64,000 nt of DNA from Zanthoxylum bungeanum (lineage: Eukaryota; Streptophyta; Magnoliopsida; Sapindales; Rutaceae): positions 62,001 through 126,000 of the forward strand of contig SKCR01051206.1 in the NCBI GenBank assembly GCA_019454045.1, in the 5' to 3' direction. Within the stretch, counting starts at the first letter, position 1. The number at the start of each line of letters is the position of its first letter. A program made the translations under genes and the position numbers. The notes below the pieces were generated by a model. That model was not told the origin of the DNA. It searched no databases and saw nothing but the letters and a program-made list of their open reading frames with translations. Of the stretch, positions 44,521-57,619 are shown piece by piece.

Positions 44521-45567
44521 TCAGGTAAAGTATTGCTTCAATCTGTCTACGTTGATCGGCTCGGTGAACTCGTTCCCCTCCAAGTCTGATAGCTTCACTG
44601 CTCTATTTCCCATTACCTTCTGCACTATGTAAGGTCCTTCCCAGTTTGGTCTGAATTTTCCTCTCGGATCTGTCGTCGACGGCCTCGACTGCTTAAGTAC
44701 CAAATCACCTTTTCTGATCTTGGTGGGACGTACTTTTTTGTTGAATGCTCGGGCTAGTCTCTTCTGATACAACTGCATGTGATACAAAGACTTCTTTCTC
44801 TTCTCATCCAATAGTGCTAACTGATCAAACCTCTGTGCGGCCCAATCCTGTTCCGGTAATTCTGCCTCTGTTAATACCCTCATAGACTGTATTTCCACTT
44901 CTACCGGCAATACTGCTTCCATTCCATAGACCAAAGAGTAAGGTGTGGCCCCTATTGATGTTCTTACTGATGTTCTGTACCCCCACAAAGCATACGGTAA
45001 TTTCTCGGCCCAATCTCTGCAATTTTCTGTCATCTTGGCTAAAATTGTCTTTATAGTCATGTTAGCTGCCTCATTTGCCCCATTTGCCTGCGGCCTGTAC
45101 GGTGACGACTATGGTGGCCTATCCCATACCTCTGTAACATTGCCTTCGTCTCTCCTTGAAATTGGACCCCGTTGTCTGTCACTACATGATGCGGCATACC
45201 ATACCGACAAATGAGGTTCCGAGCTATAAACTTTGCCATCTGCTTTGCTGTAACATTACAGAATGATTCGGCTTCCACCCACTTCGAGAAGTAATCTACT
45301 GCCACTACTATGAAGTGATGCCCATTTGATGCATTCGGTCGAATTTCCCCAATCATATCAATCCCCCATGCTGAGAAAGGCCACGGCTCTGACAACCCGT
45401 GCAATTCTATGTGCGGTAAGTGATTCAAATTACCATGTGCTTGACAGTCATGACAGTGCTTCACCATCTTCGCGCAATCTGTTTCCATGGTTGACCAATA
45501 AAAACCTTGTCTCACTATCTTGCGGACAGATTCAACCCGTTCATATGTGGACCACATACCCCGGTGT
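44521..45567 (-). pseudogene. Integrase, core and C-terminal domain (Tat/Ogre-like)
   Basis: From 45557 the minus strand encodes MWSTYERVESVRKIVRQGFY, the second half of the zinc-binding domain (CHDCQAHGN), then WGIDMIGEIRPNASNGHHF with the first catalytic Asp, YFSKWVEAE, and VTDNGVQF with the second Asp. A frameshift near 45110 moves the frame into ANEAANMTIKTILAKM, with the catalytic Glu in ANEAAN. The C-terminal part (44521-45060) has LPYALWGYRTSVRTSIGATP, GDLVLKQSRP, FRPNWEGPYIV and ends INVDRLKQYFT. There is no chromodomain, as expected for Tat elements. Copia-3 split the gene inside the zinc-binding domain at 45572; the remainder continues at 55505. Confidence 0.92.
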
Positions 45568-45572
45568 GTATT
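45568..45572 (+). other. Target-site duplication GTATT (left)
   Basis: GTATT at 45568-45572 and 55505-55509 flanks copia-3. Confidence 0.92.
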
Positions 45573-47664
45573 TGTTGAGTTCTAATATATGTCCCAAGAT
45601 CATGAAATCAAGCAAGAAATTCGTATGAACACATCAAAGGAGTAAGGAGGAAACATAACTCACATTGAACGGTTTTGGATGCGAAGAACAAGATGCATTT
45701 TTGCCTCCCTCAAAGTCACGGCAACAGCTCTCCAAGGCAGTGGGCTGCTCGGTTTTGATGGTGGTGGTCTCCTCCATGATCGGCCATTGATGACCTCCAT
45801 TGAAGCTCCAAGCTTCAAGCTCCAAAAATGATTCCAAGCTCATAAATTCGTTTCCCTATCACCATAGTATAACCCAAGGTGTGTGCTAGCACTCTTCATC
45901 TTCCTTTATTCTCGGTCAAACCAGAAATTTGAGGAAGAAATCGGCAGTGAGCCGTGAGAGGGAGAAGAGAAAATGGAGGGAAGAAAGGTTTCCTAGAAAC
46001 CGTGAAAGTGGAGAGAGAAGTAAGAAAAGAAAAATGTATTTTGGTTTATATATTTTTTCAAAAATAAAATAAACCATATACAACTTTTCAATTTTCAAAA
46101 ACCAAAAAGCTAAAACCAAAAAGCAAAAAGCATCTAAAGCTTTTCAACTACCACATCAATCACTCAAATCAAGTGACAACTTGTCACATCACTCAAAGTG
46201 ACATTTGATTTGACGCTTGATGTAACTTGCGATTTGACGCTCGATTTGACTTGCGTGCCGCACTCGAATTCGAAATGCGAATGCGCTCGCAAATAATCCC
46301 GGGCTCGGGTTCGCTAATTCCAAATTAACGAATTTTCCGTCGCGTCGTAATTAAATGATTACGCCTAGCGAAATCACTATTCACGTCGCTAACGAATTAA
46401 TTCTAAATTAATTCATTCGCCCGAATTAAAATCCAATTTTAATTCCGCGTCGAAATCCAATTTCTAATAATATATCAAATATATTATTTTATCGATTAAT
46501 TCCAAATTAATCGTTCTTTCTCTTTAGTTAATATTTTATCCCAGATAAAATATCTCCGTGATTAATCCCAGATTAATTTTCTCTCTCTTCTAATTAATCC
46601 CAGATTAATTAAGTGCGAGTTATACGTCATCGGTGAATCTTCGGGAAGCGACCCATGAGATCTCCGGATATGTTGGCAGAAAATACGGTCGTCGGACTAT
46701 CCGAACACGTAAGTACCTCGTACTACGTTTATACCGATTTACAAGACAAGGTTGGCTTCTAGCAAAGCGCCATGCCTACCCAATTCTCCAGAAATATTCT
46801 TACAGGAATATATAGATCTGTATCAAGCGTAGTATACCGTAGTATTGTGTATATCAGCCCAGTATCGGATAGTCACGTGCTAGGGCTGGGGCTGGATAAG
46901 TGTCTGCCCCGTCCGAAGCACATATCGGATGTCTGGTAACTAGTCTCTATAATCGGATATACATGACCTTGTCATAATATCCCGATGGCCGGCCAGCATT
47001 TAAGAGCACTAATACCATATCCTGCGTGACATCATCTCCACTATGACTGGAGTGATACTTCCGTCTTGACATCACACCCAATACACTACGACTCTCTGAT
47101 AAACCCAGAAGTGGTGTACGCAGAATCGGTTAAAGCCCTGTACCACCAAGACCAAAGTCTATCGATTATCGTAAGTATTAGCGATGCAAGTCTCAGGTTA
47201 AGACTATACACACCTACCTTGATTTCGGCCTCCCATAGACACATAGTCATAATACCAATGAGATTCCGAGGGGTCTATCCAGAGCGAAGCTGTTTCCCGT
47301 ACCATCGGTGAAACACGACCTCCTATCACACTTGCATAAGTATCCAATACTTATCTATATGAGAACTATGCCGTTGTGCCCTCACAATGCGCACAAGTGC
47401 AATACTAGCCTATTCCGCATTATCGATGTCTAGTCTCGACAATACTCCGGCTAGGGATATTTAATGATTAAACCTTTGGGACTGATACTGTCTCATATCA
47501 TTCTCAGTCCAGGAACTAATCATAGGGACCTCTCTTCATTTATATATCTAAGGTGATCTAATCACAAATGATGAGAGTAGAATCTCCTTTGTCACATAGT
47601 TAATTTGTACAACAACACCGTGACCTGTACAAATAGTGACGCTATGGGTCATAATTGTCCAACA
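45573..47664 (-). repeat. copia-3 3' LTR, 2092 bp
   Basis: On the plus strand it starts TGTTGAGTTCTAATAT and ends TGTCCAACA, followed by the PPT. Confidence 0.9.
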
Positions 47665-47676
47665 ATCTCCCACTTG
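47665..47676 (-). other. copia-3 polypurine tract
   Basis: The minus strand reads CAAGTGGGAGAT before the LTR. Confidence 0.8.
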
Positions 47677-50495
47677 GCCTATAGCCAGTCACTCGAGTGT
47701 CTAACACCCGAACTATGTACGGTTGGTTCAAACTGCTGAGAAAATGTTTTCGTCAGCGGATTTGTATGATTATCATCTTGATGCGATTTATTCGATCATC
47801 ACATCGCCACGATGTATGATCCGAATGAATCAGATGAATATCTAAGTATGTATCTGGATCGTTGATGAGACCATTAATTCTTTAGCCTGTGTTGACGCCT
47901 AGCTCAGCTGCTAACAGAACTATATCTAATCTAATTAGATTTGTATCGACCCAAATGACTTCTATTGCTGCTTCAGCTGCAACAACAACCTGCATTTGTT
48001 GTTTATTCGGTAACAGTATCTTGCATGGAAGATTTCCAGCTCACTGTATCGTTATTCAAACTGTATAGTACCGTTTGCGACTTTTAGTCGTCTTTATCGG
48101 TTATAGGAAACTTGCTACAGTGACCCCAGTCACTTTAAGTTCTCCTTCTCCATAGACTAAGAAGCATCCTTAGTTCTATAAGATACTAACGGATGTTCTT
48201 AATATTAATCCAGTGACTATCACTCGGATTGGCCTGTTTGTGAATCCATATGCTCAAAGCGTATGATACACCAGGTCTTGTACATTTTTCAATGTACGGT
48301 TTCTATAAGAGTATTTCGAAAGCCAGCTTTCACCGATATTTATTTTATGGGAATATCATTTCCAAGAAATGACGTATTATTATTTTATAGGACAGCCACT
48401 GTCAGTGCGCTCCCACTATCCTCCTTATATACACTAGAATTATTTTCGTTTTGAATTAAATCATACACCATTATGATTATATCAAAACGATAATTTAAGA
48501 ACCTAATGCTTGTTATAATCCAATCATGGATCGAATAACTTGCATTATCCAATGGATTTACCGTGGCAACAGGTAAAAAGTTGAATCGTAATCAACACAA
48601 TGTTGATAACGATACCTTTCCGTTAAAGCCTAGCTTTATACGTTGGTATGTTGCCATCCATGTATGTCTTCCTAGAAGACTTTTAAGTACCATTAGGCAC
48701 AATGCCTTGTGGTACATCAACTAGTATCCAAAGTGGTTGAGATACATGGAGTCCATTTCGGATTATATGGCACTTTGCCATAATTAGGGAGTTGATATCT
48801 TGTATCACTTCCTCATACGTAGTCAGTTGGTATTCCTCAATAAGATTCACATCTTTATGAGGTTAGATCAGAAACCCATACCCCAGGTTGTTTTCTGACT
48901 CTGTCCGACCTACGCGGTTCTTGTGTATTCGAAGATTAATGGTAATAGTCTCATCCTCGATGATCTATTCATGTTCCATTAAGATTCAGTGCCTTGAACA
49001 GTTACTCCGATTTCCATCGAGTTATACTATCCTCCCACTTACCACTGCATATCGGTATTCCTCTCAGGAAAACCGTATGGTGAGTAACAATCTAATTGTT
49101 CTCTTGTGAGATGTATAAGTACAATACTTATGGTATCCCTAGGATAACCTACATTTGGCACTTATCCTATTTGGTTTTAGTTTGGTATCATCCAAACATA
49201 TGCCTAGCATACCCAAATTATCAGGAATGAGAAACCCGGTTCTTTCCCGTTAATATCTAATATGATATCTGTCAAACAGATTATTATGGAACCTTATTCA
49301 AAATAAGTTCTTGCACTGTTTTAAAGCTTATCCGTTGAAGGAAATGGTAGCTCAGAGCGACTCGTGATTAACCTTATCATGTCTAACAAAATTCGGTTAA
49401 TCCGTTCGGACACACCGTCAAACTGACGTATTCCGGGAGGAGTCCTAATTTGAAAGAATACTATACTCTTTCATAAAAACTAGAAATTTATTGCTTAAGT
49501 ATTTTCTATTACAGTCTAACCATGACGGTTTAATACTTTAGCCGATCTGTTTATCTATTTCGTGTCGAAACTGTAAAAGTTTCCGATTTGTGTCTTCAAA
49601 AAAAAACACATAACCATACGCGATGCCACATCCGTAAAGGTCACGAAATATTCATATCCATATCTAGCCTAGCTAGACATGGGCCCACTTGCTTCACTAT
49701 GTAGTAGGGCTAACAGATCGGTGGCATTTACACTTTTACCAAGTAAATAGTGTTTTAGGCACTTTGCCCAATAGACTAGATTCGTAGACTTTATTTGAAT
49801 GGAATCAAATCAGTCCTGGTATCCGCTCTTCAAAAGTGCGGATATACGATTCTTGTTTATCAGTGTCCCTGACAACTATGCCACAATTAAGTTTCTTAAC
49901 TGATCAAATCAGTTTGAGCTATTTATTTGTCATGTTATATATTTGAGATATTATTTATATTCAAAATATAAATCCTGTTATTCACATCTAATGTGTTTAT
50001 CTCAATATCATCTTTATATAATGAAACACTTTAGTGTTCTAGAATATAAAGGTACACCCGCAGCGAGTTATACGCGCTATAGAGATAATATTTCTAGTCA
50101 AACTAGCTACATTATAACAGTTTCTAAATTTAAGTACTAACCCGAAGGTAGTTCCTAAATTCAGGTATCTACGGTTAAAACAGCGACTTTCGTCCTGTTT
50201 CCAATTCGCAGATAAATCTCTATTGAAGTCAGTATCCTGTTCAAAACAGATTCTGAACATCAATATATTTTATGTACCACACTAAGTATTTAAAATCCAA
50301 TTTCAATACTAGGTGAACATAATTATGACAATCATATTTGAAGTCAGAGCCTTGCTCGTCTTCTATTCCTTCTTAGGATATGTCCTTTATCTTCCCAGAA
50401 GATTATAATGATTTTGCCTTTGCCTGTTTCAACATTCCAGAAGCCTTTGGCCAAGCCTCGTGTTTCTGGAATATCGAATTAAGGTGCGCCTTGCG
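47677..50495 (-). pseudogene. copia-3 gag-pol remnants, heavily decayed
   Basis: Colinear with copia-2 internal sequence. An RNase H trace (WKSSMQDTVTE-like) lies near 48000-48040, RT traces near 48300-48560 and 48720-48850, the integrase third block near 49375-49445 (PPGIRQFDGVSERIN-like) and the gag knuckle region near 50340-50480. No frame longer than about 70 codons carries the domain sequence. The order on the minus strand (gag, integrase, RT, RNase H) is the Ty1/copia order. Confidence 0.75.
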
Positions 50496-53404
50496 CTACA
50501 AGCTTAATATATTATTTTATCAAATAAAATAACCTATTAATTTCCAGGACCATCTTGAAATTTTTTATTCCAATTGAAAATTAAAACATTTAAACACATT
50601 TTCCCCAGGATTATGTTTTAAATGTCAATCTTTCAATTATATCTTGATTCTAATAGTCCAACTATTTAATCAACATTTGTGGTACTATTTATTATAATGA
50701 TTATAATAGTCCAACTATATAATCAAATATAATTTAAATTAATTAACCTCAATTACATTGATTACTATAGTCCAACTATAAAATCAACTGTAAACTGAAA
50801 TAATTAATTCAAATATATTGATTAATTAATAATCCACATTAAACAACAACAGTCCAACTGTTATATAGCAACATTTAATATAACAACAATAATTTAATGA
50901 CGAAATATTTGAATGAGCGGCGTATGGCGAGTAATTGAACGAGATTGCAAATTCAATTCTTGCCTCCCACTATTTTTCGGCGAGCCTCTAACCCTCTGTC
51001 GAGTACTCGGGAAACCGTATTTCCTAGTGGGCTAGGATCCTCCTAGGATTAAATATCACACAATCTTGACTTTGGCCAACAAATTGTATGATAATTAACT
51101 AGGTAGATCTCGAAGATCAATTAGATCCATCCAATTCCTAGATCCAGTAGGCGGATATCCAAATCCTAAACATATATCTTATATATGCCAATACATCCAA
51201 TGTATTACCTAACCTTTTTCCTCTAAATCAACTAAGCCTTGGCTTTGGCACAACAAACCTAGTGATCCCAGTTCAAGCGCGACCCATGACCATGGAAGCT
51301 TCGTAATCAATGTCGATGGACAAGAAGTGGTCTTGACTTTGGCCAACAAACCACAACTTGGACAAGACACCGATATGGAACAAAACTCTCGTGATTCAAA
51401 CACATATTCGACGGACAAAGGGCTTGACTTTGGCCAACAACCCAATGCCAATCTCGGATCTTGAGTAAGAATCACTCAATGGAAGGAAAAACACTTGATA
51501 TTGAGCGAGGGTTTTTCGCGTGCAATTGGCAACCAATTTATTATCTTTGTTAAGGTCTCATCATCATACACCCTTAAACATGCTAACTAAACACATAATA
51601 AAGCGTATATGAAATAAAATAATAATGATATGCGGATGAATACTTTACATTGATCCTAGATCAAATCTCTCATTTTCTCTCTCCAAAGCTAGCACATGTA
51701 TTTACTTCTACTGTTACACTACACTTCTAAAGAAACCTCATTTACATTGAGGGGAATAGGTGAGAAGAGGATACAAAGAGATAGAGGTGATAAGGCTGGA
51801 CACGCAGGTCCAATTAATAAATCAAATTTATTACAATATCCAAAATTGTCCCACCCGACTAATATCCATCCGATATACATTATTCATGCATCGCAACCAT
51901 GTATTCACACTAGCATGTTATCAATCAATCTAATCCAATTAATTAATCTGATAATTAGTGATCATCCAATGTTCAAACAACGATTTGATTTTTGCGTGAG
52001 TCAAACTCGTTTTGCGAATAAGTACTCAAAGTACGAATTCTTGAATTAAATTAAACTACATTATTAAATCCAATTTAATACGCATTTAATTCTAATTCAC
52101 TATTTAATTCCAATTAAATATTACACTTTTATTAACGAACCTTTACAACTTAAATTCCAAATTTAATCGCAACGGGTCTCAAAGCCCGATTAACATCTAA
52201 TGTTTATTTAATTAAAGTCCAATGGGCTTTTAATTATTTCTATAGGCGTGGACTTTTGGTCAACACGGGTCAAACGATAACCAAAATCCAATCCGGGAGT
52301 TACCCCAAGCCTTTAAATTATTTTGGCCCATTAGGCCCAATTAAATAATTAAGGTCCATTAAGTCATAATTGGACTTATGGATGCGGTTTTGGGCCCAAT
52401 TGGATCCAACCAAATTTGCCTAAACTCAACTTTGTACAACAAAGCCCAAAAGCCCAATTACAACCTTAAGGCCCAATTTCCAAAAATAAGCCCAATTAAT
52501 TAACTTATAAAATTCTAAATTCCATAATTAATTAACCTAAGTGTAATACACAATTAATTATCCAATTAACATTTCTAAAACATCAATTAGCCTAATTAAT
52601 CATGCACTTTATCAACAAATAGTGTCCAACACAATTTAACAAAATCAAACCATTACAAGCTACTTTATTCTCGGCAATTAGGGGTTTTTCCAATCCGATT
52701 CGGTTCAATCCAATTGAATCCACAATCATCATTTCCCAAATCAATTAAATCATCCAATGAATCAAAATACAAAAAACACAATGAATTTCATATTCAATTG
52801 AATTCGGCCAAGCCACTTTAAAAGGGAAAAATTGTTCCAAATCAAAATTCAATCAAATGAACTTCAAAACAACATTACCCAATTGTTTTAAGTCATCCAA
52901 TGATCAAACAAACAAAATCACCAATAAATTTAGGGTTCTTTAATTTCGGCCAACATAAGCAATTTGGGGAAATTGTTCCAAACACAATTTCAACAAATTG
53001 ATCCAATCAATCTTAAATTAACATACTTTAAGCATTCTCATTCATCCAATTTCACAAAATATGCTCAAAATCAAGTTTACCCAAATTTGTCACTTTATGC
53101 CAACATAAAAAATTGGGGAAATTTGTTCCAAACATAATTTCTTCAAATTGATCTAATCAATCATTAATTCCAACTCATTTAAGCATACTATAAAAACAAT
53201 TTCATCAAAACATGCCCAAATTCGTTTTACCCAATTTGTCATGCCCAAAATTTGGGGAAAATTGAATCCAATCCAATTTCATGAAATTGATCATGCACAA
53301 CTTCAATTCATCAACATACAAGCATACTTAATCATCCAATTTAACCAAATCATGCTTCAATTGATTATCCCCAATTTTAACCCTAACTTTCTCATGCTTG
53401 ATAA
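50496..53404 (-). other. copia-3 leader, non-coding
   Basis: Homologous to the other copia leaders. Three copies of the TTGGCCAAAGTCAAGA motif (near 51064, 51333 and 51424, minus-strand sense) and a degenerate repeat block at 52640-53400. Confidence 0.6.
52640..53400 (-). repeat. Degenerate tandem repeats in copia-3 leader, ~120-150 bp
   Basis: Four or five imperfect copies of a unit with 'tttggggaaattgttccaaa', then 'caaattgatccaatcaat' and 'tttaagcatactc'. The other copia leaders have one or two copies, so this leader is expanded. Confidence 0.6.
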
Positions 53405-53417
53405 GCTCAAGATACCA
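53405..53417 (-). other. copia-3 primer-binding site
   Basis: The minus strand reads TGGTATCTTGAGC, a variant of the initiator-Met site. Confidence 0.75.
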
Positions 53418-53418
53418 T

Positions 53419-55504
53419 TGCTGAGTTCTAATATAGGTCCCAAGATCATGAAATCAAGCAAGAAATTCGTATGAACACATCAAAGGAGTAAGGCGGAAAC
53501 ATAACTCACATTGAACGGTTTTGGATGCGAAGAACAAGATGCGTTTTTGCCTCCCTCAAAGTCACGGCAGCAGCTCTCCAAGGCAGTGGGCTGCTCGGTT
53601 TTGATGGTGGTGGTCTCCTCCATGATCGGCCATTGATGACCTCATTGAAGCTCAAGCTCCAAGCTCCAAAAATGATTCCAAGCTCATAAATTCGTTTCCC
53701 TATCACCATAGTATAACCCAGGTGTGTGCTAGCACTCTTCATCTTCCTTTATTTCTCGGTCAAAAACCAGAAATTGAGAGGAAGAAATCGGTAGTGAGCC
53801 GCGAGAGGGAGAAGAGAAAAATGGAGGGAGAGGAAGAAGGTTTCCTAGAACCCGTGAATGTGAAAGGGAGAGAGAAGTAGAAAAAGAAAAATGTATTTTG
53901 GTTAATATTTTTTAAAACAAAAATAAACCATATACAACTTTTCAATTTTCAAAAACCAAAAGCAAAAACCAAAAGCAAAAAGCATTTAAAGCTTTTCAAC
54001 TACCACATCAATCACTCAAATCAAGTGACAACTTGTCACATCACTCAAAGTGACATTTGATTTGACGCTGGATGTGATCGCACTCGATTTGACTTGCGTG
54101 CCGCACTCGAATTCGAAATGCGAATGCGCTCGCAAATAATCCCGGGCTCGGGTTCGCTAATTCCAATTAATGAATTTTCCGTCGCGTCGTAATTAAATGA
54201 TTACGCCTAGCGAAATCACTATTCACGTCGCTAACGAATTAATTCTAAATTAATTCATTCGCCCGAATTAAAATCCAATTTTAATTCCGCGTCGAAATCC
54301 AATTTCTAATAAATATTAAATATATTATTTTATCGATTAATTCCAAATTAATCGTTCTCTCTCTTTAATTAATATTTTATCCAGATAAAATATCTCCGTG
54401 ATTAATCCCAGATTAATTTTCTCTCTCTTCTAATTAATCCCAGATTAATTAAGTGCGAGTTATACGTCATCGGTGAATCTTCGGGAAGCGACCCATGAGA
54501 TCTCTGGATATGTTGGCAGTAAATGCGGTCGTCGGACTATCCGAACACGTAAGTACCTCGTACTACGTTTATACCGATTTACAAGACAAGGTTGGCTTCT
54601 AGCAAAGCGCCATGCCTACCCAATTCTCCAGAAATATTCTTACAGGAATATATAGATCTGTATCAAGCGTAGTATACCGTAGTATTGTGTATATCAGCCC
54701 AGTATCGGATAGTAACGTGCTAGGGCTGGGGCTGGATAAGTGTCTGCCCCGTCCGAAGCACATGTCGGATGTCTGGTAACTAGTCTCTATAATCGGATAT
54801 ACATGACCTTGTCATAATATCCCGATGGCCGGCCAGCACTTAAGAGCACTAATACCGTATCCTGCGTGACATCATCTCCTCTATGACTGGAGTGATACTT
54901 CCGTCTTGACATCACACCCAATACACTACGACTCTCTGATAAACCCAGAAGTGGTGTATGCAGAACCGGTTAAAGCCCTGTACCACCAAGACCAAAGTAT
55001 ACGATTATCGTAAGTATTAGCGATGCAAGTCTCAGGTTAAGACTATACACACCTACCTTGATTTCGGCCTCCCATAGACACATAGTCATAATACCAATGG
55101 GATTCCGAGGGGTCTATCCAGAGCGAAGCTGTTTCCCGTACCATCGGTGAAACACGACCTCCTATCGCACTTGAATAAGTATCCAATACTTATATATATG
55201 AGAACTATGTCGTTGTGCCCTCACAATGCGCACAAGTGCAATACTAGCCTATTCCGCGTTATCGATGTCCAGTCTCGATAATACTCCGGCTAGGGATATT
55301 TAATGATTAAACCTTTGGGGACTGATACTGTCTCATATCATTCTCAGTCCAGAAACTAATCATAGGGACCTCTCTTCATTTATATATCTAAGGTGATATA
55401 ATCACAAATGATGAGAGTACAATCTCCTTTGTCACATAGTTAATTTGTACAACAACACCGTGATCTGTACAAATAGTGACGCTATGGGTCATAATTGTCC
55501 AACA
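53419..55504 (-). repeat. copia-3 5' LTR, 2086 bp
   Basis: Paired with 45573-47664. It ends CCAACA and is followed by GTATT. Confidence 0.9.
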
Positions 55505-55800
55505 GTATTTCTTCCATTACATGCTGAGCTTCTTCTTTTCTCAAACACTTCAACTGAATACCGTTTGCTTGCCTCTTGTACAGTTCCCCTTTCAAAGTCA
55601 CATACTGGGAAGCTAACTTCTGGATGGCTATTCTTTCTTTTCTGCCTGCCCCTTCCGGGAGTTCACCATGTTCCAGATACCTCTGAATGTCATAATACCA
55701 AGGTTTACCATCGTCGACCTCAACTTCCAGAATTCTTTCTATCTCATAAACAAGGTTGCTTGCTGTTGTCAGTATCAACGGTCTCATCACTAACTTTTCT
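55505..55800 (-). pseudogene. RNase H to integrase linker and integrase N-terminus
   Basis: The minus strand encodes EKLVMRPLILTTASNLVYEI, then VDDGKPWYYDIQRYLEHGEL, GAGRKERIAIQKLASQY, LYKRQANGIQLKCLRKEEA and QHVMEEI. This is the typical stretch between the second RNase H and the integrase zinc-binding domain of Tat elements. The frame runs into copia-3 at 55504 and resumes at 45572. Confidence 0.88.
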
Positions 55801-56179
55801 GGATTTCCCAAGTCGCTGCAAGTGTAGCCAATGCATCTGCCATCTGATTCTCTTCTCTGTAAGTGCTGAAACTTACACTGGGGATAACCTGTGCCAACTT
55901 TCTGAGGTGAAAAAGGTAAGGCTTCAACCGTTCTTCTTTCAATTCCCATTCTCCTCGCATCTGCTGGACTACCAACATAGAATCTCCGTAGACTTCCACA
56001 CTCCCGGCCTTCAAGGCTATCAATGCTGTCAAACCAAAAGCACATGCTTCATACTCGGCCATGTTATTAGTCACTCTGAATGTCAACCTCTTGGCTAAAG
56101 GCAAAGTCTCTCCCTCGGGGGTCACTATCACGATCCTAATTTCGGCTCCCTTGTAATTCACTGCTCCGTCAAAAAACAT
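55790..56179 (-). pseudogene. Second (archaeal-type) RNase H, Tat lineage
   Basis: 130 codons open: MFFDGAVNYKGAEIRIVIVT, PEGETLPLAKRLTF, TNNMAEYEACAFGLTALIAL, VYGDSMLVVQQMRGEW and REENQMADALATLA. The four acidic catalytic positions (Asp in FDGA, Glu in AEYEA, Asp in YGDS, Asp in ADAL) are all present. An additional archaeal-type RNase H after the normal one is a known hallmark of Tat elements. It may assist RNA primer or polypurine-tract processing. It is one of the best preserved domains in the element, but it is not linked in frame to RT. Confidence 0.88.
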
Positions 56180-56212
56180 CTTCCATCTCTGAACTGTTAT
56201 CGCTTGGATCTC

Positions 56213-56750
56213 TTAATCTGGAAATTCAAACTTATACTGATCCCCCTCAACAGGTTGCAATGCTAGAAACACTGCTACTGCTCGCCCTTTGATCACTTTG
56301 GAGGTGAGATACTCAATGTCAAACTCTGTCAGCAATACCAACCATCTGCCCAATTTTCCCACTAGTGAAGGCACCGAATGAAGATACTTCAGAGGATTCT
56401 CCTTTGCCACTACCTGGATCTTGTATGACTGGAAGTAATACCGCAACTTTCTAGAAGCTCATACCACTGCAAGACAGATCTTCTCAACCTCCTGATATCG
56501 AGCCTCATACGGGAGCATCTTCTTACTCAGATAGTAAACGGCATGTTCTACCCCTGTCTCATCTGCCTGTACCATCATTGCCCCCAGTGCTTCTGATTCT
56601 ATAGCCAAATACAATATCAAAGGTCTGCCCGGTCTCGGAGGTTTCAATACAGGTGGCTTTACCAAGTACTCTATGATTCTGTCGAAGGCTGTCTGACACT
56701 GTTCATTCCATCTCACTGGCTGATCTTTTCTCAACAGTTTGAAGATAGGC
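56213..56750 (-). pseudogene. RNase H (first) and connection, Tat/Ogre-like
   Basis: From 56750 down: LKPPRPGRPLILYLAIESEA, GAMMVQADETGVEHAVYYLS, YEARYQEVEKICLAVV, a stop near 56459, then MRYYFQSYKIQVVAKENPLKY and LVGKLGRWLVLLTEFDIEYL. This is the Ty3/gypsy RNase H following the RT thumb. The first catalytic Asp region reads YLAIES. One stop splits it. Confidence 0.85.
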
Positions 56751-57485
56751 TCACATACCGATGTCAACTTGGCAATGAACCGACTGATGTACTGAATCTT
56801 CCCCAAGAATGCTCTGACTTCTTTTTCTGTCTTCGGTGCAGGCATTTCTGTGATTGCCTTGATCTTTTCGGAGTCTACCTCTATTCTCCATTCCCAGTGT
56901 ATGACCAAGCAATTTCCCTGATGTCACCCCAAATACATATTTCTTAGGGTTTAGCCGCAGGTTGTATCTGTCAACTCTCTGAAGAAACCTTTCCAGTGCT
57001 TCAATATGCCCAACCCTTGTCTCTGATTTCACCATCATGTCATCTACATACAACTCAATCTCTTTGTGCATCAAGTCATGGAAAAGTGTAGTGGCCATCC
57101 GCTGATAATTAGCTCCCGCATTCTTAAGCCCAAATGACATTACCTTGAAACAATAAGTACCCCACTCGGTAACAAATGTTGTCTTGTGTTTATCTTCCTC
57201 AGCCATGAGAACCTGATTTTAACCTGAAAACCCATCTGCAAATGAATACATAGCAGATAAAGCCGCACTATCAAACAAAACATCTATATGCGGCAGAGGA
57301 AAATCATCCTTCGGACAAACCTTGTTGAGATCTCTGTAGTCTACACAAATTCTGACCTTCCCATCTTTCTTCGGCACCGGTACTATATTAGCCAACCACT
57401 CAGGATATTTTACTACTTCCAAGAACCCCACATCTATCTGTTTCTTAACTTCTTCTCTGACTTTCTCAGCCCATTCTGGTCTCAT
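56750..57485 (-). pseudogene. Reverse transcriptase, Ty3/gypsy Tat/Ogre-like
   Basis: 57485-57219 encodes MRPEWAEKVREEVKKQID, VPKKDGKVRICVDYRDLN, KDDFPLPHIDVLFD and YSFADGFSG, then a stop. 57206-56751 encodes KTTFVTEWGTYCFKVMSFGL, KNAGANYQRMATTLF, the catalytic YVDDMMVKS and LRLNPKKYVFGV. The next frame continues to RAFLGKIQYISRFIAKL and FKLLRKDQPVRWNEQC. All key RT motifs, including the three Asp residues, are present. At least one stop and one frameshift (near 56900) inactivate it. Confidence 0.92.
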
Positions 57486-57619
57486 CCGTCGGAGTTTCTA
57501 TTTTACTGGCCTCATATTCGGATAAGTTGGTATTGTGTGTTGGGAAATGTTTCTGTCTACCCCAGACATGTCCTCATAGGACCAAGCAAACACTTTGGCA
57601 TATCTGACCAACACTTCTT

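Larger units (their letters stand above)
45573..55504 (-). mobile_element. Ty1/copia element copia-3, complete, nested
   Basis: 9932 bp on the minus strand: LTRs 45573-47664 and 53419-55504, PPT at 47665, PBS at 53405-53417, perfect TSD GTATT. The two LTRs are nearly identical by eye (about 98% in the stretches compared), so it is the youngest datable insertion here. Even so, the internal gag-pol is reduced to short broken pieces, which means it was already defective when it moved. It interrupts the integrase gene of the Tat/Ogre-like element. Confidence 0.93.

Noticed and set aside
55445..56098. 217-codon plus-strand ORF, longest on that strand here
   Set aside because: It is antisense to the archaeal-type RNase H and linker and begins inside the copia-3 LTR.
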